From contig NC_133663.1 in the NCBI RefSeq assembly GCF_037893015.1, positions 2,865,378 through 2,929,377 of the forward strand: DNA of 64,000 nt, given 5' to 3'. A model generated the notes under the pieces. The model searched no databases. It had not been told where the DNA came from and saw only the letters and a program-made list of their open reading frames with translations. The position numbers were made by a program, and so were the translations under genes. Shown here piece after piece: positions 51,291-63,936 of the stretch (positions are counted from its first letter, which is position 1; each line of letters starts with the position of its first letter). The DNA is from Macrotis lagotis (taxonomy: Eukaryota > Chordata > Mammalia > Peramelemorphia > Peramelidae).

Positions 51291-54052
51291 ATTAAGTCCT
51301 ACTTTCTTCCCTTAAGGCCTATTCCCCCCTGTTCTGCTCATGTCTTGCCAGATATCTGTCATGGGCTGCTCCCACCACTGAACTTCTGCAGACCTACTTC
51401 CAAACTGTTGGACACTGATGGAGGTAGTCATCAGTCTTTGGTTTAATCTGGGCTCCATGATGTCCTCCCTGCCTTCCTCTCTCTGGGTCTCACCTACTTG
51501 GTCTCTTGCATACCCAGGCTAGGTCTAGAGGGCTACCAAAAGGCAGCATTTCTCAAGGTTTGTTTATTGCAGCAGGAAGAAGTATCCAGGAGCCAGGGGC
51601 CCACATTCTCTGAATTCCTGGGCCAGTCAGTTGACTACAACATGTTAATGAGATTAGGATTGCAAAATGAGAAACACGCCCTGTGACCTGAGCCTGATAT
51701 GGTGATACTTAGCCAACAGAGCAGTTCTCCAGACCAAGGGACTGTAGGGTTTGCAGAACTTGGAGGTTCCTGGAGGACGGGTGAGGGGAGAAGCAGAGGA
51801 GCTAGTCAAATCACAATTTATACAAGTCAAATGTCATGGACCAATACCACAGGGGGAATGGCTAGGTGGCACAGGCTGAAGTGCCAGGCCTCAGGCACTT
51901 CTGAGCTGGGTGACTCTGGACAAGTCACTTCACTCTCTTTGCCTCTGCTTCCTCATCTATAATCATTCAGATCATTCAGTATCTCTGCTGAGACAGAGTC
52001 GTGAAGTGGTAGACACAAATGAAATGATGAACAGTAAAAATCTCAAAAGTATCCCAGAATTGAAAGAGAACTGCAGGCTTTAAATAAAGCCAGAAGAGAC
52101 CCAAGAGGGGGCATGAGCAGAGCAGCAATATCAGGCCAGAAGGATAATCAGAGCCCCCCAATTTCAGCCCCTTGCTTTGGGATGACTAAAGCTCCTATCA
52201 CTGCCCAGACACCAAATAGCAGCAATCCTCCTTCCATCAGGAAAAGAATCAATCTTAACCTTCACTTTCCTTTCCAAGAAGCTATAAGAACAGAGTTTGA
52301 TGAAAAGGGGGGCAAAGAGAAATGATTCCAAGGACCAGCCATCTTCCTCTCAAAAAAAAAAGAAACTAGGGCAGGGCAGCATGGCCTTTCGTCCTAGGGT
52401 GCTAAATTTAGAAGGTTCTCACCCCACTTGTAATCCTTCAGCATTTTGGAAGGACAGAGATTAGAGGCAGAATATTCAGTTGGAAAGATGGCCACTTGTA
52501 GCCATCTTACCTTGACTCTGATTCTGCAGCCCAGAAAAAGTTTGGTTTTGTCTGTTTTGTCTGTGAGTTCCCAGAGGCTCTCACAATGTCTTGCCTACAG
52601 CAAGGGTCTCATAAATATTTATTGCAATGAATTCCTGGTTAAGGCTCTGCTCCCACCAAACCAAAGATAAATGATTATTGTGGAAAATGTCTCAGAAAAG
52701 CACCAACTGCTAGAGCTGCTAGGACCTTAGTGACCAGCTCATCCTGGCCAGTCACAGCTGCAGAACCAGGCTCAGCTTGTCCGCGAGTCAATGGGTCAAT
52801 CAGGACCAGGCCAGCTTGTTCCCTTCAGCACAAGGGTAAGATATAGAATTGGGTTTTTCTGTTTGCCATCTCCTTGCTCATTGCTTCCTGGAATACCTGG
52901 CCTTTCCCCTCCAAGGCTTCCTGTCATCAGGAGAGGCTGGGAAGAACAGATTGGAGGCCCTGGAGGCTCTTCCTCACTGGCTCCCCACAAGGGCCCAGCA
53001 GGCCCCAGCCAGTCTGAGGCAGCATCCAGAGTTCCCAACCCTCAGCTGCTGCTTCCTGGGAACTCCCAGCATTTTTAGGTGTGGTGCTCTCCAGGCCTTC
53101 TTCCTCTGGGTGGGGAGTCCCAGAGCCTGCACCCATTGTCTCTGTGGCCTAAGTCTATTTTCCTTAATCCCTTTGTGGGGCACCCCATCAGGATGATGGA
53201 GATTAGATAGACACATCCTTGGTCAATCCTGAGAATAATGGAGATAGGAAGGGTCTCATTGTAAGAAGTGGATACCACCATTCTGGGGTGGGGGGGTGGG
53301 GGAAGACTAGGTTATCATTTGTTATTATTATGTAAATAGCTCTCCCCTGGGAGGAAAAGAAGGAGATAGTGTGGCCTCCAGTACCAGACTTGCATAGATG
53401 GAAGCTGGGAGGAAGGAAATCTTCCAACCACCCACCCACCCACAACCTCTGGCATCCTCCTGGTTGCTGAGGCCACAGGATAGCCTGGAGTGGGGGAGGG
53501 CATAGAAGGCCTGTACATGGAAGGGATTGGGGATCTCTGGGTATTCACCCCTGTGGATCACTATGGATCAGATCTGACCCAAGATGGAAGAGCCAAGCTC
53601 TCAGTAGCCAAGACTCATGGAGGCCATAGGAAGGTCATTGTGTCTCAGAATCATAGGGCCTGGGTTTAGGTTTGAATCCTGATTCTTCTACTTACTGGGA
53701 CACTTGGTGTAAGTATCTCCCCCCATCTGGATCTCAATTTATTCATCTGTAGAATAAGGGAGCATGGATAGATGACCTCTGAGGAACCTTGGAATCAGGA
53801 GGCCTGACTCCAGTCCCTCCTCCAGCCCCTCTAGGCTTGTTTACTTTATCATTTCATAATTTCTGTGTCCCTGGCCTCCTTGGCATGAAGGCACAGGGGT
53901 GAATGTCAGCAGGGAAGCCGGGTCTTGTGCCTCCATCAGTCATATCCCAAAATGAGAACTTGTTTTGTAAAACATGTTGACAATCTCCTTCAATATAACA
54001 GATTTCTTTCAAAATCTAAAGTATTTTATTTCATTTTCATTTGAAAACATTA
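51291..54052. other. Intergenic, no gene recognised
   Basis: Contains a diverged MAR1-type SINE at about 51855-52020 and a MIR-like antisense bit near 53650-53780. Otherwise unique sequence without conserved reading frames. Confidence 0.55.
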
Positions 54053-54861
54053 CAGTAGAACCTCAGTTTACGAATTTAACTCATTCTGAGTTAAACTCAT
54101 TCTTCTCATGTGATTTGTTTGTATTGTAAAGTGAATTTTCCCATGAAAAGTTGAATGGCCAGTACCACATCCCCAAAAATATTCATATAAAAATTATTTA
54201 TAATTTCCAGGAAATGTTTTGTCCCTAATGCACCTGAAATGCAATATCAATGATCAGCACACAATGTAAACTGAAAACCAAACCAAATTAACCTATACTT
54301 TGAGAAGAGTCATGGCTGGTGTGAAGGAGATGAGAGGGAAGAGGAAGGAGGGTTTTTGCTTGAATGGAGAACACTGGGGATTTCAACTTGTGGAGTGTTC
54401 TCTCATGCCTTTTTCCCTACAAGTAAGGCTAATGCTACTGCCTTCACTTATTTTTCCTTTTTTAGAATCACTTTCATGTTTTGGCTTCTGAGTGACTTGG
54501 AGAGGGGAGGCACTTGAAACAGGCAGCTAGGCAACAGTCCAGGTAAGAGGCAAAGAGGGCAGGAGCAAAGGGGATGCTTGTGATTAGTAAGAAGGGCTGT
54601 CCATGGATATAGTACTGAAATAGAAAGGGATGATGTGTGTTGAGTGAGGTTCCTTTGTTTGACCTATGAAAGCCAAAAACAAAACAAAACAAAGACATTG
54701 CCCTAGATAAGCCTCATCCCTCTGTGAGCCATTCAAGTCCAAATGTGATGTTCATACTATGGATTTTTGTTCATCCTGCAAGACAAAGTTTGTGAAAAAT
54801 TTTTCCTCATTTAGGCTATGCTTTACATAAACCAGGTTACTCATAAACCAAGGTTCTACTG
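54053..54861. mobile_element. Tigger-like DNA transposon with terminal inverted repeats
   Basis: The left end CAGTAGAACCTCAGTTTACG and the right end, in reverse complement CAGTAGAACCTTGGTTTATG, match at 17 of 20 bases. The CAGT...CCTCxGTTTACG end type is that of TcMar-Tigger elements (family knowledge). The left flank is TA, the expected target; the right flank is no longer TA. About 810 bp with no transposase reading frame, so non-autonomous and old. Confidence 0.85.
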
Positions 54862-54879
54862 TTTTTTCAGGAGGCATCA

Positions 54880-55023
54880 GGGGCATCTAGGTGGTCCAAG
54901 GCTACAGCATCAGGCCTGGAGTCAGGAGGACCTGAGTTCAAATTTGGTCTCAGACTCAATAATTACCTAGCTGTGTGGCCTTGGGCAAGTCACTTAACTC
55001 CATTGCCTTTCAAAAACAAAACC
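54880..55023 (+). mobile_element. Short WSINE-like SINE
   Basis: GGGGCATCTAGGTGGTCC head, GAGTTCAAATTTGGTC B box, and CATTGCCTTTCAAAAAC tail. It lies 19 bp after the right end of the Tigger-like element. Confidence 0.9.
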
Positions 55024-55086
55024 AAAAAAATGAAGGGACCATAGGTTTTACCAGATCAGAACTCCTTGTTCTGCTGCTGAACTCTT

Positions 55087-55237
55087 TTTTTTTAGGTTTT
55101 TGCAATGCAAATGGGGTTAAGTGGTTTGCCCAAGGCCACACAGGTAGGTCATTATTAAGTGTCTTTGATTTAGATTTGAACCCAGGTACTCCTGACTCCA
55201 GGGCCTGTGCTTTATCCACTCCTCCACCTAGCCACCC
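55087..55237 (-). mobile_element. Short WSINE-like SINE, reverse, with perfect 16-bp target-site duplication
   Basis: Opens with the T-rich complement of the tail (TTTTTTAGGTTTTTGCAATG) and ends CCACCTAGCCACCC. CTGCTGCTGAACTCTT occurs at 55071-55086 and 55238-55253. Confidence 0.95.
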
Positions 55238-55759
55238 CTGCTGCTGAACTCTTAATGCAGATTGAAGTATGCTTTTTTTCACTTGATTTTTCTTGCCTTT
55301 TTTGTTTATTTTTTTAAAATGTCTAATTTGCATGACTTCACATGAATAATTGATACCATTTTGCTTGCCATCACAATGGAAGGCAGAGGGGAAGGAGAGG
55401 GGCAGAAAATTTGGAGCTCAAAATTTTAAAAAATTAATGTTAAAAATAAATAGATTTTTAAATTTTCAAATGAAAACAGCAGCAACAAACCTATTCTTGA
55501 TTCCAGGCAGGCTTCTACAAATGTAGTAGATGAGATTGAAAAGAAACAGTCTCAGGACTTACTTTACTGATCTGTCATCAAGGATACACTGGGCTGGGAG
55601 CTCCAGCTCAAGTTTCATAATTACGATTACCCTAAAAGTCTCTTGTCGAGCCTACAGCTAATGGGATTCTCCAGAATTGAGGGAGGCTCTCACAAGGGAA
55701 TCAGAGAATGTCCAGAACTTCTAGGATGACCCCCTCACCACTGAAAATGTTCCCTCTCA

Positions 55760-56230
55760 GATGGGAATTCAGGGAAGCCTGGAGGGATTTGCATGAACTG
55801 ATGCTGAGTGAGATGAGCAGAACCAGAAAAACACTGTACACCCTAACAGTAACATGAGGGTGATGATCAACCTTGATGGACTCACTCATTCCATCAGTGC
55901 AACAACCAGGGACAATTTGGGGCTCTCTGCAATGGAGAATACCATCTGTATCCAGAGAAAGAACCATGGAGATCAAACAAAGTTCAAGGACTATTCCCTT
56001 TAATTTAGGGGGAAAAAACAGATATCTTATTGTCTGATCTTATTATCTCTAAGACTTTTTGTTTCTTCCTTATGGATATGATTTCTCTCTCATCACACTC
56101 AGTTTGGATCAACGTACAACATGGAAACAAAGTAAAGACTGACAGATTGCTTTCCGTGAGGGTGGAGGGGTGAGTAAGATTGAGGAGGAAAAATTGTAAA
56201 ACTCAAAAAGTCAAATAAAATATTTAATTA
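55760..56230 (+). mobile_element. L1 3' end, 5'-truncated
   Basis: Nearly colinear with 58502-58945: GGGAAGCCTGGAGGGATTTG, TGATGCTGAGTGAGATGAGC, the 3' UTR ATTTCTCTCTCATCACAC, and AAACTCAAA...AATAAAATATTTAAT at the end. It holds only the last ORF2 codons plus 3' UTR. A possible short flanking repeat AAAATGTT was seen but is too short to trust. Confidence 0.9.
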
Positions 56231-56314
56231 AAAAAATGTTTTTTCTCCTCCCACTTTTTGGTTTTGACCCAGAGTGAAAGGCTATCATTGAAGTAGGATT
56301 TCTTTTTAAATCAG

Positions 56315-56621
56315 GTGATGATGATGATGATGATGTTTGTCCTTCCTTCTCAAAGACCATGACATCAGGGAGGTAATGCCATGACAAGCACATGACTTGG
56401 ATTTGCATGAGGGGGTGCTGTGCTAAGCCCCCAGCTTCTCCTCCCCAGCCATCTAAGTTCAGTGGCCAGATGTGAATCAGGATGACTGAAGATGGCCCAG
56501 AATATGAGGCAGTCGGGGTGAAGTGACTTCCTCAAGATCACACAGCTGGTGTCAGGTGTGTGAGGCCAGATTTGTACTCCCATCCTCCCATCTCTCTCCA
56601 CTGTACCACCTAGCTGTCCAC
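56315..56621 (-). mobile_element. Full-length long SINE, reverse, with (GAT)n tail
   Basis: Starts with about six GAT/GATGAT units (complement of the ATC tail), then GTTTGTCCTTCCTTCTCAAA, and ends CCACCTAGCTGTCC. Same architecture as the copies at 11188 and 36121. Confidence 0.88.
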
Positions 56622-57503
56622 TCTAAAATTCTATTACTCCTCTAGACTTCTCTCCCAATGTTCTCCTGAACGTGTGGGTTGAATCCTTCCACAGGGCTGT
56701 TACCATGGGCTCTACACTTCTCATCCAATTGTGCAAAAGTCCCCCCCTCAGATGCTTCCATTAACAATCACCCAGTAGAAAGAGTGAATTCTTAGCAAAA
56801 GCATTTACCAAGAAGATAGAACAGTAGCCACCATCTAGACCAGGGGCATATTTTCCCATAAATACAAACAGCATCTGGGAAGAGCAAGCAGGAGGACCAT
56901 GAGAGTAAGGCTCATGGGAAAAACAAAGGCAGTCAAGCCTCCTTAAGCCTTGAATTGCTGGCCTGGAAAGCCTTTAACGTATGTGGGTTCTTTTTTGTTG
57001 CTGTTGTTAGACAATGGAGTTAAGTGACTTGCCCAAGGTCACACAGCTAAGTCATTATTAAGTGTTTGAGACAGAGTTTGAACTCAGGTCCTCCTGACTC
57101 CAGAGCCAGTGTTCTGTCCTAGCACCACCTATCACCCCTAACTTATATTGATTCTTCACCAAGTTCTCCCGAGTGCTGACAGCATCCTTCCTGGACAAGC
57201 TGCTCCCAGGGGCCTCTTCAGCACTAGATTTGTGACTGTTATAGCTAGTCCATGATCTGGTGTCAGAAGTCCCCCCTTTTGGAACCAGTCCTGACTAAAT
57301 GAAGACTAAATGTCAGGGATCTCCTTCTAACCCAAGAATTTTTCCCAGACCAGTCAGCCTCTTTCCTTTCATCTGGAAAGCCCCAAACCCAAGAGCTCAG
57401 GATGTCCTGTCTAGGGCTGTTCCATTCACGGACAAACACTCCAAAGGGTCAAGTTCTAGTCAGCTGTGGTTAGTCAAGACCTTGAGATGATCCAGTTGAT
57501 TTC
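56622..57503. other. Intergenic, SINE remnant
   Basis: Contains a reverse short SINE at about 57004-57142 (ACAATGGAGTTAAGTGACTT through CACCACCTATCACCCC). No gene was recognised. Confidence 0.6.
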
Positions 57504-57517
57504 AGAAGCATGGGTCC
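57504..57517 (+). repeat. L1 target-site duplication, left copy
   Basis: AGAAGCATGGGTCC, identical to 58958-58971, brackets the truncated L1. Confidence 0.95.
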
Positions 57518-58957
57518 TATAGTAACCAGCTGTTTGATAAACCCAAAGAGTCTGGCCATTGGGATAAAAACTCCTTCTTTGATAAAAATTGCTGGGATAA
57601 TTGGAAGTTAGTATGGAAGAAACTTAGATTAGACCAACACCCTATACCAAGATAAGATCCAAATGGTTACAGGACATAGACATAAAAAACAATACTATAA
57701 GCAAATTAGAAGATCAAGGACTAGTCTACCTGTCAGATCTATGGAAAGGGGAACAGTTTATGACTAAGGAAGAGTTGGAGAACATCACCAAAAACCAATT
57801 AGATGATTTCGATCACATTAAGTTAAAAAACTTTTGCACAAATAAAACCAATATAACCAAGATCAAAAGAAATTTAGTAAATTGGGAAACAATCTTTACA
57901 ACTAATGATTCTGACAAAGGACTCATTTCTAAAATATACAGAGAACTGAGTCATATTTTTAAAACAAAAAGCCATTCCCCAATTGACAAATGGTCAAAGG
58001 ATTTGCAAAGGCAATTTACAGATGAGGAGATCAAAGCAATCCATAGCCATATGAAAAAATGCTCTAAATCATTAATTATTAGAGAAATGCAAATTAAAGC
58101 TTCTCTGAGGTACCACCTCACACCTCTCAGATTGGCCAGTATGACCAGGAAGGATAATGATCATTGTTGGAAGGGATGTGGGAAATCTGGGACACTACTA
58201 CACTGTTGGTGGAGCTGTGAACTCATCCAACCCTTCTGGAGAGCTATTTGGAACTATGCCCAAAGGGCAACAAAAATGTGCATACCCTTTGACCCAGCAA
58301 TACCACTACTGGGTCTATACCCTGAAGAGATGATGAAAAAGGGTAAAAACATCACTTGTACAAAACTATTCATAGCAGCCCTGTTTGTGGTGGCAAAGAA
58401 TTGGAAATCCTGTAAATGTCCTTTGGTTGGGGAATGGCTTAGCAAACTGTGGTATATGTACGTCATGGAACACTACTGTTCTATTAGAAACCAGGAGGGA
58501 CGGGATTTCAGGGAAGCCTGGAGGGATTTGCATGAACTGATGCTGAGTGAGATGAGCAGAACCAGAAAAACACTGTACACCCTAACAGCAACATGGGAGT
58601 GATGTTCAAGCTTGAAGTGCAACAATCGGGAACAATTTTGGGCTGTCTGCAAAGGAGAGTGCCATCTGTATCCAAATAAGGAGCTGTGGAATTTGAACAA
58701 AGTGCAAGGACTATTCCCTTTAATTTAGAAAAAAAAAGCAGATATCTTATTGTCTGATCTTGTTACCTCTGATACTTCTTGTCTCTTCTTTAAGGATATG
58801 ATTTCTCTCTCATCACACCCAATTTGGATCAAGTTACAACATGGAAACAAAGTAAAGACTGACAGAGTGTTCTGGGGGGGGGGGGGAAGGGAAGCAAGAT
58901 TGGGGGGAAAATTGTAAAACTCAAATAATATCTTTAATAAAAATAAATAAATAAATA
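57518..58957 (+). mobile_element. Young 5'-truncated L1 (ORF2 C-terminal part plus 3' UTR)
   Basis: A 1.44-kb L1 insertion. Translation gives the segment after the RT domain (TPYTKIRSKWLQDIDIK, HIKLKNFCTNKTNITK, LISKIYREL, KKCSKSLIIREMQIK, RYHLTPLR). The ORF2 C-terminus follows: CWKGCGKSGTLLHCWW, PFDPAIPLLGLYP, LFIAALFVVAKNWKS and WYMYVMEHYCSIRN. Frame 1 is open from about 57630 to the TGA at 58600-58602, with a likely single frameshift near 57630. The 3' UTR has a poly-G run (58876-58888) and ends AATAAAAATAAATAAATAAAT. A perfect 14-bp direct repeat flanks the element. It is dead on arrival: no ORF1, endonuclease or RT core. Confidence 0.96.
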
Positions 58958-58971
58958 AGAAGCATGGGTCC
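58958..58971 (+). repeat. L1 target-site duplication, right copy
   Basis: AGAAGCATGGGTCC directly after the A-rich 3' end of the L1; matches 57504-57517. Confidence 0.95.
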
Positions 58972-61629
58972 ATCTGTCTTGTTTGTCACGCTCTCTTTCT
59001 TCCTAGTTCTGTGTAGCTAAGTTGGCCAACTCCAGATAAACAGGAGACCTCTCTTCATCTACCAGAATATACTATTTATCCTGGACAGAGTAGGATTTGG
59101 ATCGATTTGTGGGCCTGTTGGCTCCCCCATTAGACTGAAAGATCCTTGAGGGTAGGAACAGTTACCTTCTCTCTCTCTCCCTCTCTTTTTTTTGTTTTTC
59201 CAGTGCTTAGCATAGAGGCTGACACAGAGTAGGAATTTTATGCCTGTTTATTGATTGATTAAATGTTGGATCCCTCCTTTGGGAGGCCTCAGTCCTGGGG
59301 TGCCTATCAGAGTGAGAAGAGGGATCACAAATGGACCAGACCTCCTATTTTTTCCAAGCAGCCTTTGGGACTCTTTCCCAAAGTCACCTTCTCAGTGTTC
59401 AGTTCCACTCTTCCTTGACATCCCCTGCCTTTTGTCTTTTTTTTTCCATTGCCCCTCACCCACCTGCTTCTGGTAGCAGATTTGAGGGAAGAGGGAGTGT
59501 GTGGATGGTCGGTTGGTCAGTCAGTCAGTCATTAAACATTGGATTGGCCTCTCTGTGGGCTGGTTCTGTTCTTTCCACCCAAGATCTGGTCATGCAGGGA
59601 GCCTTGAGCTCTCTTAGCAGGAGGTGATTGGTTGCTCCACACAAGCAACAATGGCAATCTCTTGTTCCTTCATACCAATTAGGCCCACTTTTCCTTTAGG
59701 GTGAGGGTACTTTGCCATTCCCAAGGCAGAGGAGCCACATTTAGGTCAAAGAGCTTTTGCTCTGGGCCAATATTTCTCATACTTGACTTTTAATGGGACT
59801 GGGCTTCCCAAGTCTTGCACCCTTCCCCCAACATTGTTGGCTCAGCTCCTCCCTCCCCCCTTCTTCTCCCACAGGCCACCCCCACTGACCAGGAAGAGCT
59901 GATGTAGACAATTGAACTCTTATAGCATTCTATGACTGACCAACAAAGTCAGCTATGTCTAAAGTTGTGTGGTCCCTCATATCCACCCTTGGAATGCACT
60001 ATGCTGAGACCAAAACAAAGTGGGGATTGATGGAGGTTGGCTGGAGTGGGGTGTTAGGCTGGGCCCCCTAGAAAAAGAAGCAAGAGATACAGAATGATAG
60101 GTGGGGCTTCAGAGGGGAAGGACTCTACAAATGTGGAGGAGAGCAAGAAGAGCCTTCCCCCATCTCCAACCAAGGACAACTTAAAAAAAATTCACTTGTT
60201 GCTCTATTTTGAGGCCTTAGGGGAACATTCTTTTACTCTGGTACTTTTAGGTCCCACTGAAATCCTCCTCTGGCAACAGATACACAGGTGGCACTGGTGG
60301 GTCTTCCCAGGGAGAGAGCATAGGAGGGTAGAGGTGGTGGTATCTTCCCCAAACACATGGTAGAGTAGCATAGCCTTGACCCTGGATGGCAGCCAGGGGC
60401 AGCAGCATCCATGATTCCCTTCCAAACCAAAGCCTCCCCCAAGGCCACAGGAGGTAAGAGGGACAAGTGAGAACCAATGACTGATTTGTTTTTTTATATT
60501 AAATCTCAGGTGCTTAATCCCATGCCCAACCTTAGAAAGAACCGGGACTGGAAGGAAGAGTCCCTGGGTGACCTGTTCCCTGCTATTCTTCAGCAAGGCA
60601 CCATGGGCAAGGAGCTCAGTCTTAATGTCAATCTTTCATTCTGTGAAGGCCAGTACCTGGCAGATGGCATCTTCCTTCTCACAGACAGGGCCATCGTTGG
60701 CCCTGTCCTTGCTTTTCCTGGTATCTTTCTTTGGAGGCAGGAGAGTGTGGGACAGTTCTGGGAGCCACCAGGGAAGGAGACCTGCCCTAGCTCCAGCCTG
60801 GGATCCCAAGCCCACACGTAGAGAGTTCAAGCTCCCTATTTGGAGACGTCGTCCCAAGCACTTCCCAGGTTTCACAGCTAGGGCAGAATAATGATGATCA
60901 TGAAGCTTTTCCACATTGGCCTTTTGTCTGAGGGTCATAGTGAGTGACCCACAGGGTCCTATCTGTCTGTCTGCGAGGCCAGTTCATGTTCACAACTGCT
61001 CAGCTCTGTGGAAGTGCAGGGACACCTGCCTCCAGGAGGTATGAGGACCTGAGCGACCAGAGGAGGCCCCTGGGAGAAGCAATGGTGGGACCCTGCCTCC
61101 ACAGAACACTGAGATTCTCATTCCTGAATGACAGTAACAGATCTCCCACCAATGTGCTCCTCCATCTTTGCCTGGCAAGACACCAGAACACAGGGGTGTT
61201 CTGGCAAATGTTTAACAACTGGCTCTCTGAAAGAAGCAAGTATATATTTTTACACTTCATTCTATTATTAGCATATTCTCCATCATCTTAAGTTTAGGCA
61301 ATCAATAAAATAAACAAAATCAAGATCTGATGTGTAATCATATGCCGAATTCTGAGGGGTAAATGCTCAAGCAGAAAATGTAACAACCAGCTTTCCCGCT
61401 AGAACTGACTCCAGAATCTCTGTCTCTGCAAAACTGCAAAGAACAGAGACTTGGGAGAACCCCTCCTGGGACTTGAATGTTCTGCAGACGAGCTGGTTGT
61501 TTTGCAGGGTTTGGTTGCTTTTGCTGATTATTTTTCTTCCTTTTAAAAGTTATAAGGGATGGTCTTTGGGAAAAGCAGAGGGAGGGACATGGGGGCAAGT
61601 TACATGATATAAAACCCAAAGCTAACAAT

Positions 61630-61630
<1 letters not shown>

Positions 61631-61673
<43 letters not shown>
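61631..61673. repeat. (TG)n microsatellite
   Basis: About 21 uninterrupted GT units. Confidence 0.97.
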
Positions 61674-61676
<3 letters not shown>

Positions 61677-63889
61677 GAATACAAGGACAGGAGAGGCTTC
61701 ACCATGTTTCCAGAAATCCCAGCCTCACAATCTTCTGTAGGTGACTGCCCCTACCCCAAAGCCCCTAGGACTGTGCTCCTCCACACTTTTAGCCAATGGG
61801 GCTCATTAGTACTGAAGGATGGGCTGGACTGGGAGTCCCAAGGCTCCGAGGAATTCCTGCCTGCTTCCTTCCCAGGACAATGCCTTTTGACGGACAATCT
61901 AATGGTCTCTGGGAGACTTTCTGGGTTTGAGAATATGGAGTGTGAGTAAAGTGAGAGGGAGTATTGGGTGACTAGTTTGGGAAAAGATTCAGAAATGCTG
62001 TAAATGTGCTAGAGCTGTCCATCTGTCAGCCAGCTGAAGGAGATGGTTTGGTGCTTTTTTTAGGTATTTTATCAATCTGGCTGTCTTCTGTAATCCCAGT
62101 CCAATCGGAGTTAGAAAATACTAAGAGCTACATTGGCCCTAACAAAGCAACAAGGAATTCTTGAGCCTGGAGCCAAGCCGACTGACCTGCCTCCCACACC
62201 TACAGTTACTCCCTTGGCAGGCAGACCTTGCTCATCCTTGGAGGATCCAGCCCACCGTGCTCTAGCGTCTCTTTGCTTCTCCTCGCATTGCGGACAAGAA
62301 GGAAGCCTGATGCATTTATACTGTTTTCCTGGCTATATATACTTCACTTCTCATCAGTCCAATTTTCCCTTAATTCATTATAGCCTTGGTTTCTTGCTAC
62401 AGAGAAATGTTTCATTCCTCAATGAGTAATACAGTCAGATCACAAAAGAATCTTGCTAAGTGGAGTATTGGGCCACTGAAAAGAATGAAATTGGAGGGGA
62501 GGGAGTGATGTCTGGGTCTGGGATTCCAGGGGGCTCCCTGGGAGGTTAGAGGTAAAGTGTCCTCTCAGGGGTCACATGGTAGCAATGTGGCCAGGACAGA
62601 AACCTTGCCCAGCTGGTCCTAACCGTGAGGTCAAGGTTGGCACTATTCATCACCCTATACTGACTCTCTAAGGGGATGTTTCTGTCCCTTTTGGATCCTC
62701 GGGCCACAATGTTGGCCCAGAATAAACCCTTAATAGTTTGTATTGAATGACTAAATTGCCTAGATCATGCCACAAGAGCTCATAACTGTCCACCAGTGCC
62801 ACTTTCCTTAATGGGAGTCCAGGTGGCCTAGTGGAGATTCTGATGTTCTACATGTTCAGAGGGAAGCATTGGCCGTCCTGGCCTAAAAACCCTAGTCATT
62901 CATCTCCAATACTTAAGCCCTTTTGGGAAGCTGTATGCCTCTTTGGGGCTTTTCTGAATTTACTTTTCTTTTAAAATTATCTCCCTATCCTAGAGAAAGA
63001 TTAATTAGGAATTCCACTTGGATTGCCCCAATGCATCAGCAGGGGTTTTGGGGGGAATTTTTGGCTGCTTGAAGGTGAGGGAAAGGAGGAAATTCTCATC
63101 TGGACTGCTCCTGAAGTCCTGGATCAATCCCCGAGTTGATCACCACTGGGGGGCCTTCTTTCCCAGTTCCCAGAGAGCAGGGAACTGATCTTTCTCAGGT
63201 TTCTCTCAGGAAATCCTGAGGACCTGAAGTTTCTGCAACTGTTGTCCCAGAAAGAGTGGGATCCAACTTAGAATGTAATGGGCTGATCATAAAGAAACCA
63301 CAGGTCATGAGTCACCTTGTTTCCATTTAGCATTCCTCAGACCCTCCCCTGATTTCTTCAGAATAACTGACATACTTGTCATTCATCAGTGGCATCACAG
63401 GACCAGGTCGCCCCAAGTCCCTCCCAAGAAAATCAAGTCTTTGAAGATCCTGGAGCTGAGGAAAGACATTCTCCAAGAGATGTATTAGGAAGATGAGTTG
63501 GGCAGGAAGTGGGAAATAGGAGGCCCTGGAGGATTGGAGAACCCTGGTAGTCCAATGGAAAAGAGAAGAGGGGCCCCAAGTTGGGCCAGCATCCTATGCA
63601 TTCCAGGGGATCAGAATCCTGACAATGGAGAAGGAGAGAAAGAAGGCCCTGAGGTCACCCCTGAGTGACTAGGAGGACTCCAATGTCACCCACAGGAAGG
63701 GGTTGAATTCAAGGGGAAGATGAAGAGTTCAGGTTTGGAGGGGATGGGAAGGGGCCTGACTGGCAATCAGGAGAGCCCACACGAAAGGTTCTCTTCTATG
63801 GAACCGCATCACCCCAGAGGCAGGGAGACAAGCTGGCCTCATTGTGTCAAGAGATATGACTTCTATATGGATCAATATGATGTGTAATG

Positions 63890-63936
63890 ATTTTAATAAC
63901 AACAACAATAACAACCATAATAATAATAATAAATTA
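63890..63936. repeat. (AAC)n/(AAT)n microsatellite
   Basis: AACAACAACAATAACAACC followed by about five AAT units. Confidence 0.93.

Noticed and set aside
15653..56621. tRNA genes suggested by A/B-box-like GAGTTCAAATCC strings
   Set aside because: All occurrences lie in SINE heads with mismatched stems and repeat tails. None folds as an obvious tRNA.
57760..58602. 280-codon frame as a host gene
   Set aside because: The protein is the C-terminal part of L1 ORF2 and the DNA is flanked by an L1 target-site duplication.
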